Shown here piece after piece: positions 33,038-43,401 of a DNA stretch of 64,000 nt. A program made the translations under genes and the position numbers. The stretch is from NCBI RefSeq assembly GCF_000835495.1, contig NW_015622547.1:248001-312000 (forward strand). The letters run 5' to 3'. The stretch is from Cladophialophora immunda. Lineage: Eukaryota; Ascomycota; Eurotiomycetes; Chaetothyriales; Herpotrichiellaceae. The stretch's first letter is position 1. The number at the start of each line of letters is the position of its first letter. The notes under the pieces were generated by a model. The model saw only the letters and a list, made by a program, of their open reading frames with translations. It searched no databases and was not told the origin of the DNA.

Positions 33038-33775
33038 TCAACATTGTTGAAATAGTATCCCCCAGCCCTGAATCGATCTCGTGTCCACTGCTGCAATCCG
33101 ACACATGTCCCAGACCACCGTCGCAACGGTGTCCAACACGGTGACACCAGCCTTGGCCTCCCACCTGTCCACCAGATGCGCTGCCTTGAGCCCCGTGCAG
33201 AACACGCTGATGACGCCTGCTCCTCGCTGAGCCAACTGCCAGAACCCGTCATCGAGCGTCTTCTCCGAGATGTTGGCAAAGCCTCTGTTGTCGGACTGGC
33301 ACAGATGATGTTCCACCGAGCAGTCCACCCCCAACTTGCGGTAATTCTCTATGATGGCTGACTGCACGTCGTCGGTATAGGGCGTCAGTAGTCCCATCTC
33401 CGTAATCCCGAGGCGCTTGATGAGTCGATTGAGGCCAAGGACCGATGTTGTCGCCGGGATGCCGGTCGCGGCCGTGATTTCCTCGCATAGCTTGACGTCT
33501 GCGTCGAAGCCGAGCCACCCTGACGACGTCCCGCTCCAGCCGATCACGTCAACTTTGGCATCGGCAAGCAGGCGTGCAGCCTCGATGATGGCGCTGTTGT
33601 CGAATTGTGCTAGAGCAGCTGGATCCAGGGCGATTTTCAGCACTCGGAAGCGCGAGAAATGGACGGAGACGTTGTCCAGCTGAGAGACGATTTGTTGTGT
33701 AAGAGGTTCCAGCACGGTATTAGAAGAAGGGACAAGGATGCCGAAGCAGATGCGTTTGGGGCTTTGTTTGATCAT
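33038..33775 (-). CDS. Asp/Glu racemase-superfamily enzyme, arylmalonate decarboxylase-like (single Cys)
   Basis: A single exon of 245 aa from the ATG at 33775 (upstream GTG rejected). The start GILVPSSNTVLEPL is typical of the maleate isomerase/arylmalonate decarboxylase branch. In racemases and maleate isomerases two cysteines face the substrate. Here the first position is glycine (Gly82 in WSGTSSGW), while the second cysteine is kept (Cys193 in SVFCTGLK). Thr83, Ser84 and Tyr133 (TPYTDDV) match the dioxyanion-hole residues of arylmalonate decarboxylase, whose first cysteine is also glycine. This predicts a cofactor-free decarboxylase of a substituted malonate rather than a racemase or isomerase; the glycine following Cys in that enzyme is Thr here. 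It is next to the NCS1 permease and the second Zn2Cys6 gene. Confidence 0.85.
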   Translation of the reverse strand: MIKQSPKRICFGILVPSSNTVLEPLTQQIVSQLDNVSVHFSRFRVLKIALDPAALAQFDNSAIIEAARLLADAKVDVIGWSGTSSGWLGFDADVKLCEEITAATGIPATTSVLGLNRLIKRLGITEMGLLTPYTDDVQSAIIENYRKLGVDCSVEHHLCQSDNRGFANISEKTLDDGFWQLAQRGAGVISVFCTGLKAAHLVDRWEAKAGVTVLDTVATVVWDMCRIAAVDTRSIQGWGILFQQC

Positions 33776-34414
33776 GGCCACTTGGTAAAGGACGATAGCG
33801 GTGCTGGGACTCCAAAGGGGTGCCTGGAGGTACACGCACACGAGCTGGAGGCGATAACAACCTCGACTGATGTCCTGGCGGCGGAGCCTTTTTTGAGCTG
33901 GAATTTATTCAAGCTGAGAGCCCTTGGGGTTGAACAGTCCATGCAATTTGTAACGTAATTGAAAAGGGCTCTCTGCCTTAGACGAAGTCAATCAAACCCA
34001 GTATGTCAAGGGGATGGTTCTCGGCCTCAACTTCTCATTCGCAGAGAGTGCACATCCGGCAGAAGGAGGACGGGTTCCAGGACTTCTCAACGAGTCATCT
34101 ATTGTGTTGCTCAACATACCTCGAGCCTGGGTGCGATAGAGACTCGTCCAAGTCCGATGGGTTTGTGGATCTCGAGCTCTTCCGTATCGCCAGGCCTGGC
34201 CGCCGGATCGGGCCCGATCCGACAATATAACACAGCGTTATAGCAACCTCCTCAAGCCCCTCCGGGGAGGATCGGTGGCAAGGATCCTCGGGCTGTGGCA
34301 CAACGTAGACCACCCCCTTATCTATCAGCTGGACGGTGACGGGGAACTCTTCTAAATGACTCAATCCAGCTATAGCCATTGCATTTGAGGACGACGGACT
34401 AACTAACTTGGGAA
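33776..34414. other. Promoter region of the decarboxylase-like gene
   Basis: 639 bp between the decarboxylase-like ATG and the stop of the second Zn2Cys6 gene. It contains an 18-bp perfect palindrome at 34204-34221. Other open frames are short and unsupported. Confidence 0.6.
34204..34221. promoter_or_regulatory. 18-bp perfect palindrome with CGG-N12-CCG ends
   Basis: CGGATCGGGCCCGATCCG reads identically on both strands and is followed by ACAATATAAC. It lies about 430 bp upstream of the decarboxylase-like ATG. Its CGG/CCG ends suit a Zn2Cys6 dimer, but its spacing differs from the N7 dyads of the permease and amidase. A hairpin near the 3' end of the regulator transcript is an alternative. 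Confidence 0.45.
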
Positions 34415-36836
34415 TCAGAAGCCCGTACCCGTGCCCCCGTTGAACCATCCCAAGCCCTCTTCTGTCAAAAAAGCCTCGATCTCTCTAAAGTTGACTGGAT
34501 CGCACTCGAAATCACTGTCCTGCGTTTGGACAAACTCATTCATCATCTGCCAGACGTCGAAGCTATCTTTTGTCCAACCATCACTGCTGGCTCGATTCTC
34601 ATCGCCAGAAGTGGTCGGATGTGGCATCACACCGCCCAGGACTGTCTCGCTTGGGGCAACCGATGTGCGAGGCGGTGCGTGGAGGGCAACAGATACAGGC
34701 GTCTGTTGGCCGCTCGTATGTGAACGCCTTGGGCTGAGGACATATTCTGCCGTCTTCCCCGCAATCAGCTCGAAAGCGTCACGGTATTTCTTCGCCCCCT
34801 CGCCCCATTGTTCGGCAATCAAATACAGCACCGTCGAGCAAGCACCCAAGTCAGCCGCCATCTCAGCATCGTAGAGACCAGGATCGGACCACGCGCAGTA
34901 AATCATAGAGAACCCAGCGACAAAAACCGAGTGCAGATCCAGCAGGGTGAAGGGCACAGACCGTATACGGTGAAGTCGCCGGTTGAGCTGGCAGACTTCC
35001 CCGGATGACTTGGCAAAGGAAGCAAATGGGAATGGTTGATTGAACAACTGGATCTCGGTGAGAATCGTCTGGAGGACCATACGGCGAGCTCGATGATAGT
35101 TGAGCAGCAACGCAAGACGCTGTGCTTCCGGCAGGGCAGGCCTCGACACAGGCGTTTGAATAGGAGTTCTGAAAGTAGACGACATCAGGTCCGTCGGGGT
35201 GTCACCTCCGGTGGTGTGACCAAAGATAGCGGTTTTCCAGTCCTCAAGCTCTTGGAATCGTTTCGCAATCTTTTGCTCGACCTTGGCACCCCGCTCCGCC
35301 TTCGCGAGACGGGAGAGAGCAAGACGGCTCTTCGCGTTGATCCGATCAAGCCGAACATTGTGAACGTGAAATAAGATGTCAGTACTCACTCCTGTGGGAG
35401 GTCCCCGTGGCTGGCTATTTTGATTCCACGCCGGGTGCTCACGGTCGGCCTCTCCAAGCTCTGGGGTGTTCTGGAAATGGTCGTCCTCAATCTCGGTGGG
35501 TAGTGGGTTGTCGATTTCATCATCGGCTATGGCCAACGGCCTTCCCAAAACTAGAACAATTCTCCGTTCCAGATGGTAGATGCTCCAAAATAGCCTCCTC
35601 TTAAATTCATCCGAATGGCCCGTGTTATCATCTTTTCGTAGTTGCCGGTGAAGTCCCAGTTCGATACATTGCCTAATCATCAAACCGCACAAATGCCATA
35701 TGCTGGAGCCTATCGAGATTGTTAGAAGACGGATTGACGGAGCGTAGCCTGGAGCAGGAGTTCCCTGTCCGATCTGACTGCGCAGAAGAGTGAAGAAAAG
35801 GAAACGAAAACGAACGAATGAGCCAAACGGGCTGGATTGGAGACGAACCTGATGGCGAACGCAAAGCATAGATGGCAACCAAGAGGATAACCTGGATATT
35901 CTGAACGCTTGGAACGTTGAGTTGATCTTGTATTTTCGCCATGGCTGAATGATAAAGGCTTTCCGGCTCCAATTCGGCGACGCCTTCTGATCCCACCAGT
36001 TTCAAACAGCGAGAACCTATCGCATACACCAACAACAATACCGCATGATCACGGCGTGCTTCATTAGAATTAGAAGTTTCTAATTCATGCCGATTGTGGT
36101 GAAGTTTCCATGACTGTCTCTTGGAAAGAAACGGGAAATTAGGGTGAATATAGGATAGGTAGGCGGTCATGAAAGAAGTCGCTTTCTCCACAGGTAGCAA
36201 AGGCGCTGTAGCGGTTGGAGGAGCACTTCGACTGTTGCTCGCGAACGGACTCTCAACCGTCTCCGCAGGTAAACTCAAGCCGGAAAGAGGTCGTGCTTTC
36301 TCGTAGACGGCTGACTCGATCATCAAGGCCAAAGACACCCCAGATGACACTCCAAAGTATTGAGGTTCGGCCGCTGCCTGTAGAGACAATAAGCCAACAC
36401 TACTGGCCAAGTTTGGAGTACTAGGCTGAGAAGCTGTTCGTTCCTCTGAGTTTGCTGCTGCATCATTGCTATCGCTGACGGGCAGATGCTCCCCTGGTTG
36501 AGTCGGCCGCGAGGGGTCCAGCTGTGCTTCAAGCCATGCAACCCGGGTTTGTAGTGCCTTGACATAGGATGGCGGATACTCGTTCTCCGGGAAGACACAG
36601 TTGAGCTTTGCCCTGGCGCAATTGGAACAGGCCGGTAGTTTGTTGTCACACTAAGATGTCCTTAATATGGGTGTCGCTTTCACCTTCCGATACGTCATGG
36701 GGAGGGAGCGTACCTTTTGACGTCTTGTTTTACACCTTAGGCACGCGACCACAACTCGAGGACGCTTGTTCGGCCTCTGGAAACATGGCTCGGAGGATGC
36801 GTCCGGCGGCATTGCGCCAATTTCGTGTTCACTCAT
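34415..36836 (-). CDS. Zn(II)2Cys6 transcription factor (second of two)
   Basis: Exons 36714..36836, 35849..36650 and 34415..35709 (introns of 63 and 139 nt) give 739 aa. The first intron splits the zinc cluster; splicing gives CX2CX6CX6CX2CX6C with Cys32, 35, 42, 49, 52 and 59 (ACLRCKTRRQKC, then CSNCARAKLNC). A coiled-coil linker follows (YVKALQTRVAWLEAQL). The fungal_trans domain shows AYLSYIHPNFPFLSK, YALRSPSGSSIWHLCG, IRQCIELGLHR and RRLFWSIYHLERRI. A 20-codon stretch near 35360 could be read as an in-frame intron, but its sequence fits the family, so I keep it coding. Its position beside the decarboxylase-like and NCS1 genes makes it the best candidate to bind the TCGGA-N5-TCCGA sites. 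Confidence 0.9.
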
Positions 36837-37377
36837 AGTGGACTGTAGATTTCCGCGAGCTGATTCGCCTGATTGCAGCGCTTTTCCGTAACATGTATTC
36901 TCAGAGATGGCATCTGTGGCGTAACATCAAGGTTGGTCTGCGCATTTTGCCGCCTCGGGATCAACAACCCACCACTCCCAATCGCATCGTTCGTCAAAGA
37001 GAAGGGAACAAACTTTCCTTCACCTGTAGAGAGGAGTCCTCGTAGCCTTATCGTCTGCCAAGCCATGCAAGCCACTCCTTATCTTCAGCCTCGTGATAGC
37101 AAGACACTAGCACATTTCAGGCACAAATGGAGCCGCTTTAAAACCCAGGGCAGAACGAGGTACGATCAACGCGCTGTCACAAAAGCAGCGCGGCATGATT
37201 TCCAGATACATTGGCTGCCAAGCGGTTCCCCAGCTTTTCCCCAAGACAGCGTCAATGGTCAAGGGACAATGTGTCCATTCGGTCCCTAGAGGCAGACGCA
37301 GACCAAGTATACATCGAGGTTGTAGCCCTTTGATTTTGGGATCTACACCGCTCGGACTTGAGTCCTAGACATCCAAG
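36837..37377. other. Divergent promoter region, Zn2Cys6 regulator / SPC2
   Basis: 541 bp between outward-facing starts. No TCGGA-N5-TCCGA copy is present, so the regulator does not obviously control itself through that site. Nothing else is seen. Confidence 0.6.
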
Positions 37378-38208
37378 ATGTCTACATCTCCGCAGAAAGT
37401 CGCGCTCTACTCTGTCAATGGTATGTTGGCTTCCAATGCGCCCGCTGTTCTGACTAAAACGGAATTGCAGATCTCAAAAATGCAACCGACGATGCCATTG
37501 CACCATACCTCACGACCCTCCCCAAACCCTATGCCTTCCGACAAGAACACACCACGACAAATGTAAAGCTTGCTCTGGGCTATACCGCCGTCCTGATAGC
37601 TGGGGTGCTGTTCTATGCAGATTGGAAACTCGGGTGGGACGCAACGAAGGCGTATACAGCTCCTGCATGCGTCGCGTATTTTGTGCTGAATAGTGCGTTG
37701 ACGTACTGGATCTGGGCTGTGGAGGCGGGGACGGTGTTCGTGGGTGTCAGGGACGGAGGGCAGAAGGTTTGTCACTCGTGGTCCCGTTGCGTTTCTTCTC
37801 CCACCATTGAAAGGGCGCGCAGACTGACGCAGGCTTTGCCAGATCACGATCCGTTCATTTGGGAAGAAACACTCCCCTGTCTACAAACTCAAAGTCACCT
37901 ACGCTGCACCCTCGACTGGCAAGAAATGGGAAGACAAGGAGTTCACCGGAACCTTCACGCAGTGGTTTAATATACATGGCTATTTGGAACACAAGGAATT
38001 TCAGGCATGGCTAAACATGAATATCGACGTGTTGAGGAACGCACAGGAGGAGATGGCCAGGAAGGACAAGACCGACAGAATCCCCGTCATGATGCCCGCT
38101 CTGCATGCCGACCACGGAGCTGAACGTGAAACGACGCTTTCGTCTGGTGCGGAAACAAGTCCAGTACCAGTCAGTACGAAGAAGGGCCGGTCGAAGAAAA
38201 AGGCTTGA
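37378..38208 (+). CDS. SPC2: Signal peptidase complex subunit SPC2 (SPC25)
   Basis: Exons 37378..37420, 37471..37766 and 37843..38208 (introns of 50 and 76 nt) give 234 aa. Two transmembrane helices lie at about 55-105 (LALGYTAVLIAGVLFYADW and AYFVLNSALTYWIWAVE), in the order typical of Spc2/SPCS2. KKHSPVYKLKVTYAAPS and FTGTFTQWFNIHGYLE match the cytosolic part, and the C-terminus is lysine-rich. The third-exon acceptor (TTGCCAG) is fixed by frame and by ITIRSFGKKHSPVYK. The ER-membrane subunit assists signal peptide cleavage and contacts the Sec61 translocon. Confidence 0.93.
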
Positions 38209-39493
38209 ATTGGGTTCAAAGAATAGTTGCAATCATAAGACACTGCATTCGTCCTGCCGTGCCGATGGACTTATGCTCTTCTGCCACGCTGACGAAGACG
38301 TTGGTGGAAACGGGCCTCAAGGTTGAATGTGTGGACCATGACAATACTTCGGTATCTCAACTCACACCCCTTACACGGTGGTCTTCGAGGGCGGAGACGT
38401 CGACTGTCCACCATGGCCTGAGCGCACAATGCAACTCGATCAGCCTTTTCGTCCCGCAACCGTCGACTCAGCTGCCATTTCACCACTCTCGGTCAGAGCC
38501 ATCCCGCGACATTGCACCAAAGTCGACATGTCGCGCCGACCTCCTCACCTGAATTGTCGCCTACCACTCTACCGAGGGTATGTCTTCAACCAATCCACTC
38601 GGCATCGTCCCGCATCGCCTCCAACATCTAATAGCATGCCGCGAAGCCCAAAGAACGAGGTATCACAGCTGGATGGAGCTGGCGCGAACGTAGCTGCAAG
38701 AGCCGAAGTGTGCGCTATAAGGTGCCAATCCTGCACCGTCGGCCAGGCTGAAATCGATGGTGTCCGGACCAGTCTAGAAATCCTGAAGAGAACAGACTCT
38801 TACGAATTTGGATCTCGTTATAGACAGATACGTAGATAGAAAACCTCGCAGGCCTCTTCCTCACCACGACTAACATAAGGTGGCCAAAAGTGTCTTCTGG
38901 TCTCGAAGTCGTCCCAATTCTACGACGATGACGACAACCCCGGGACAGATAGAATACATCTACCCCTGAACCCCTTCTTTCAATCAACATTCTGCGGTTC
39001 GACCTACACTGACCGTCTGAGCCTTGCACACACGACACACACTCGATCAGCATGCGATGAAGGAAAGAAATGGTTGAGTGAACCTACATGAGTCGTATTG
39101 TAGAAGCGCGAATAGTTCGTTACGCCCTGCTTGAACTTGCTCGGTGGCAGGAAGAGGAGGTTCTTTTCTCCTTGCGGCTTTTCGTCTCTTGAACGTAATT
39201 CCATTTTCCCTCCCAACCGGGTCTGGGAGATTGCTTAGGTACCAAACATGAAGGGGATAAAATCCCGTGGACCGAACAAATCATTTGCTTCTCACTGCTT
39301 GCCACGCCACTTCAATCGACGGAATTCGAATATCCGAATCATTCCTTGTTCTATGGCGTACCGCCCTGGTTTTCTCCAAGCGTGGGCCAGACTCCATGCC
39401 CCTTGCCTCTGCCTTTGCCATCCCGAAGGTGACCGAAACGCGAAACGATTTTCTTTCGCCATCCGGATGCCATTTAATTCAAGTTTTGGGTGC
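38209..39493. other. Intergenic region, SPC2 / coatomer gamma 3' ends
   Basis: 1.3 kb between converging genes. A 153-codon plus-strand frame (38378-38839) includes an ATG at 38529 and a possible 57-nt in-frame intron, but the product has no domain I recognise; it remains an unsupported candidate for a small gene. Confidence 0.5.
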
Positions 39494-42386
39494 TTAGGAG
39501 AGCGCCCCAATGATGCCCTGCGCAAGACCACCTCCTGTCTCATCAGTCCTTACACTAACCTTCACAGTAACACCGGCCTTGGCCGAATGCACCATTTTCA
39601 CGAGTGCTGCCACACGTCCACCAGTGACAGACTTGCCGTACATTTTCAGAGTGTGAGTTGTGTTGGATAACACCACGTCGGTGCCGTCGAGAGGCTGCAG
39701 AGACAGGGCTTGCGAGAGTTGTTCTGTGGCGTCTTCAAAAAGAATGTCAGCACCGCCGAGACAACACATACGAAGTTGGATATGGTCAGTTACTCACCAG
39801 CCAATGTCTTGACATTCCCCAACACCAACGTCTCGCTGACTTCCTCTCCATTGGCTCCTGTGCCCTCCCAGATGTGATCGAAGTTGCCTGCGAATGCGGG
39901 AGTGACGTAATCCGCGCCTGTCAACTCTAGATTCTCTACCTCATATTCATCTTCATAGCCTCCTTCTTCGGCCTCGCCTGTTGTGGGATCAATTTCCTTG
40001 CTTGTGAACTTAAGGACGTTTGTGAAGGTGGTGATAGGAAAGGCGCCTAGTTGGCGGAATGCAACGTAGACGACGCCAGGTTCGTTGGTTTTCAGAGCCG
40101 TAGCTGGTATGATGAATTCCTCTTCGAGGGTGGGTTCTTCGTCGTCGGCGGGCGAGGCTAGTATAGTAACGTTCTCAAGGACGGTCTGATCGAGGGTGTT
40201 CTTGATGTCGTATTGCACGACGATATGCTCTTTGAAGACATGTTTCACGGCGGACACGACGTACTCAGTCTCGCTTTCCGTAAGGTCAACCAAAGAACTC
40301 GACTTCAGCACCGGACCATAGGCAGCAAGTTCGGGTATCCTGGAGAAGATCTGTGTATATTTCTGTGCGGCTGCTACGCCGGCATTGGGTCCTTCTGCAG
40401 CTCCGTTCACCTTGGGTTTTGCAGGTCCAGTGGTCGGCGCCTTCAGTGTAGGCGTAGCGGTGTTGAGTTTCTTAGTGCGTTCTTCTGCCAGCGCTTGTTC
40501 GTGTGATACCACTGGCACGGATTTGATATCAAATGCCTTAGCAAACACTGCCTTATCGTCGGATGTGACGTACATAACAAGTCTGTGTTCAAAGGTTGAC
40601 AGCGAGAACATCGAGTCATTCTTGATGAAGCGGTCTGCAATGTCGTCTTCTTCCTGCATCAGCCGCAGATTGAGCGCCGCCCTATCACGCACCTCATCAT
40701 CAGTGTCGTCTAAGCATCTCGTTAATAGGACCTCGACACTCTTTTTGACCTCAGGGTCCTTCTGGCCCACGCCGAATTTTGCAAGGGCAGTCACAGCTGC
40801 TGCGCGGACCAACGCATTCTCCAGCACAACTCTGTTGTAGATATACCGGATGTATTTCGTGGGTTGCGGCGTCTTTGGTCCCTCGACGCCGATAAGATGG
40901 AGAATCCGCACCGCTAGTTTGGTGAACTCGCAGTCCTCAATGAACTCGCACAAGTGAGAGAGTGTCTCTTCCTTACTTCCAGGAACAAACTTGATCAGAT
41001 CGAACATGCTCTCCACCACGGCACGTTTGAATTCGTAACCGCCTTCATCTCGTAGAATACCGCTCAAAAACGTAAGCATACCGGCTTGTTTGCTAGGGAA
41101 TTTCATGCAAAGTGTCCGGATAGCCTCGACAATCGTAATCTTGAACTCATCTGTAATTTCAGTCATAAAACCGGATATTTGCTTCATGAGCCGGTCGACG
41201 CTCGCCTCATTGCCAGTCTTTAGTAATGTTGTGATTGCAAAAGTAGCGATCGACCGGTTGCTATTGGAGATCAGAGCCTCAATATCTGGATTCGCGGAAT
41301 GGACCGCTTGAGGTTTGAAGGACGCAAAAGAATGGAGAATGCGGATAGCCGCAAATTTCGTGACCGCCCTCGGCGAAGTCAAGTACGATTGCAGAGCGTG
41401 GATAGCCTGAGCGGCCTCGGCGTCGGTGACATCTGGCATATTACAGATGGCTTTGGCTGCCTCGAAAATAACCATCTCGCTTTTATGCCGTAGCCAGGTG
41501 TCCAACATCTGCATCATGGGTTTTCTTAGACTGGGATCCTCTTCGGCGAGGCGAGCGGCTAGCCTAACCAGCATCATGACTCCGGCTGGACTCTTGACCG
41601 CTCCCGCAGCGCCGTATTGTTGCACCATCTTGACAAGGGCCATACGGTCGTGCGACCGCATCTGATATAGCAAACCAATCGCGTGATATTGGTTCATGTA
41701 ATTCGTGTTTGCGGCGGCCAGCGAATGTTGGGAACTGCCTCCAAAACTCAGAAAACCGCCACTAGGTTTGTAGGCGGAAGCGGCCTCTTGAGTCTCGCTC
41801 TGCCACCTCCTGACCACATCTCTGGCGATTGGAAGCAGATGATACGAGGACACCAGCGCTGCCGAAGAGACAGCAGGGGACTTGTCGACAATGGCGGTTT
41901 TGATTAACCGTTCAATACCCTGTACGGTGGTGGCGTCTATAATCCTGCAGAGAGCGCGGATGGCATTGGCCTTGTAGATAATCTCACTGCCCACAGTCAT
42001 ATCCTTCATGATGATACTCGTCGACATGATGACATCTTCCGCGGTGTGGGCCAACTCTTTCAGGATCAAGTAGACCATTTGACGCAGCGAGGGGTCCTTG
42101 TTCTGAAATAACTTTGATATACCGAAAAAGAGAGTCGTTGCTTCGTTTGTGGGGAATTTTTCCCCCGTGAACAGGAGGACGGCGATCTTGGTGAGTAGGG
42201 TTCGGCATTTTCGAGGTGATATAGGAGAGGAGTTGAATAGTCGAGCTGAGGATTTGCGTCAATGTTTGCATTTGGGATGTTTGGCACCAACGAAAGCCAG
42301 GAGGAATTACCATCTTGAAAAACAGAAGTCCGGTCCAGCTTGAAGCCGGAGTGTTCGGCATCCTCGTCCTTTTTGGCGTAACTCAT
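39494..42386 (-). CDS. SEC21: Coatomer (COPI) gamma subunit, SEC21
   Basis: Exons 42311..42386, 39798..42245 and 39494..39732 (two 65-nt introns) give 920 aa. The adaptin-like HEAT solenoid covers roughly the first 550 residues (RLFNSSPISPRKCRTLLTK; KDPSLRQMVYLILKELA; KANAIRALCRIID). An Ala/Pro/Lys linker follows near 600 (TPTLKAPTTGPAKPK). The appendage then shows LVDLTESETEYVVSAVKHVF, and its platform end VVLSNTTHTLKMYGKSVTGG lies across the last intron. The start MSYAKKDEDAEHSGFKLDRTSVFQD is well conserved. In the COPI coat gamma pairs with zeta in the Arf-binding subcomplex and functions in Golgi-to-ER retrieval. Complete, no oddities. Confidence 0.96.
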
Positions 42387-43401
42387 TTTGAACTCAGTAG
42401 CACCAGGCACGCTTTCAATTGATGGTTGGTAGAGATTCAGGACGACAGGGATGCCGTAGGGGCACGAACGCGAGCAGCTGGGACGAGTTTCTGGATGCCA
42501 CTACCGGAGAATCATTTCGCAGGATCAAAGTCAAAAGAAGGAAGGTTATGAAAAGAGGCGAGGAGATGTCTCGTGAACGGGAGAAGGACGTTGGCGTGTA
42601 GCCAATGCTGTCGTGGCGTCTTGTATGGCGTCCGACGTGTGCTGGAGTAGTACGGAGTAGTTGTCGACCGTGTCCTCCTCCATTATTGCCAAGGTGAGTA
42701 GAAAGTGCCTGCGCCTGACGCCCAATCCGGCCAAGGCTGATGCCGCTCTGTCACTCTATGCCCACCAGCTGCTTGGACTGATTTACCTCTGTCAACTCCA
42801 CCATGCCGGACAGCTTCAGCACAAGGAACCTGAAGACATCTCTATCGATTTGTTTGGGGTCCCCGACTTAAGGGCTCAACCAGCTTTCAACCGCTCATCT
42901 CAACCGTTCCGGCTGTGCTCTGCCTTCCTCCACTGGCCCCAGCATTGCCTGGAAACCTGCAAGCTGCACATCTGGGCCCAGCCACAATGTAGGGAGCGTT
43001 AGGAGCAGCGCGGACACGGAGCAGAAAGGTTGCAAAGCAAAGTGCACAACTCATACCGACATGCACCTACGGACGGGCACTGCCTCTGCGGCGTTGGCCA
43101 CAGAGCCATGTGATTGGGACGTGGCCAGTCTAGAAATACTTAGCACTAAGCCACCAAGTTGCAAGCTGCATACTTGTTGCAGACCGGCCGCTGTTGACCT
43201 GTGAGCGCCACTCTGGCCCCCACCCAGATAGGTAGATACTGATGCTGTCTCAGAGCCTGACATGGTCCTCAGCTAAAAGCAGTCTGCTTTCCATGATCGA
43301 ACGAGGACTCCACGATCTCGCCAACCCTGGCAAAGTACGGTTTCTTCTTTGGAATCGATATAATCTCGTCCAGTGACTGGATCTAGTGCACAAGGTTGAA
43401 G
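42387..43401. other. Divergent promoter region, coatomer gamma / DUF3433 gene
   Basis: 1.0 kb between outward-facing starts. Short frames only, without domains. No repeat or RNA gene is seen. Confidence 0.6.

Noticed and set aside
35341..35405. Possible 60-nt in-frame intron (GTGAGTACTGAC...) in the second Zn2Cys6 gene
   Set aside because: The encoded sequence aligns well with the usual fungal_trans pattern after a PT motif, so removing it would damage the domain.
34415..36836. Assigning this regulator to UaY or Ppr1 orthology
   Set aside because: The zinc cluster is generic and the operator spacing differs (N7 against N6); phylogeny would be needed.
38378..38839. Small gene with an LYR-like sequence (CRLPLYR) at 38529 and a possible intron
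   Set aside because: The alternative splice gives only ~35 residues and the unspliced frame matches no LYR family; the motif alone is too short to support a call.
38990..39020. GGTTCGACC resembling a tRNA B box
   Set aside because: No matching acceptor stem, A box or cloverleaf could be drawn around it.
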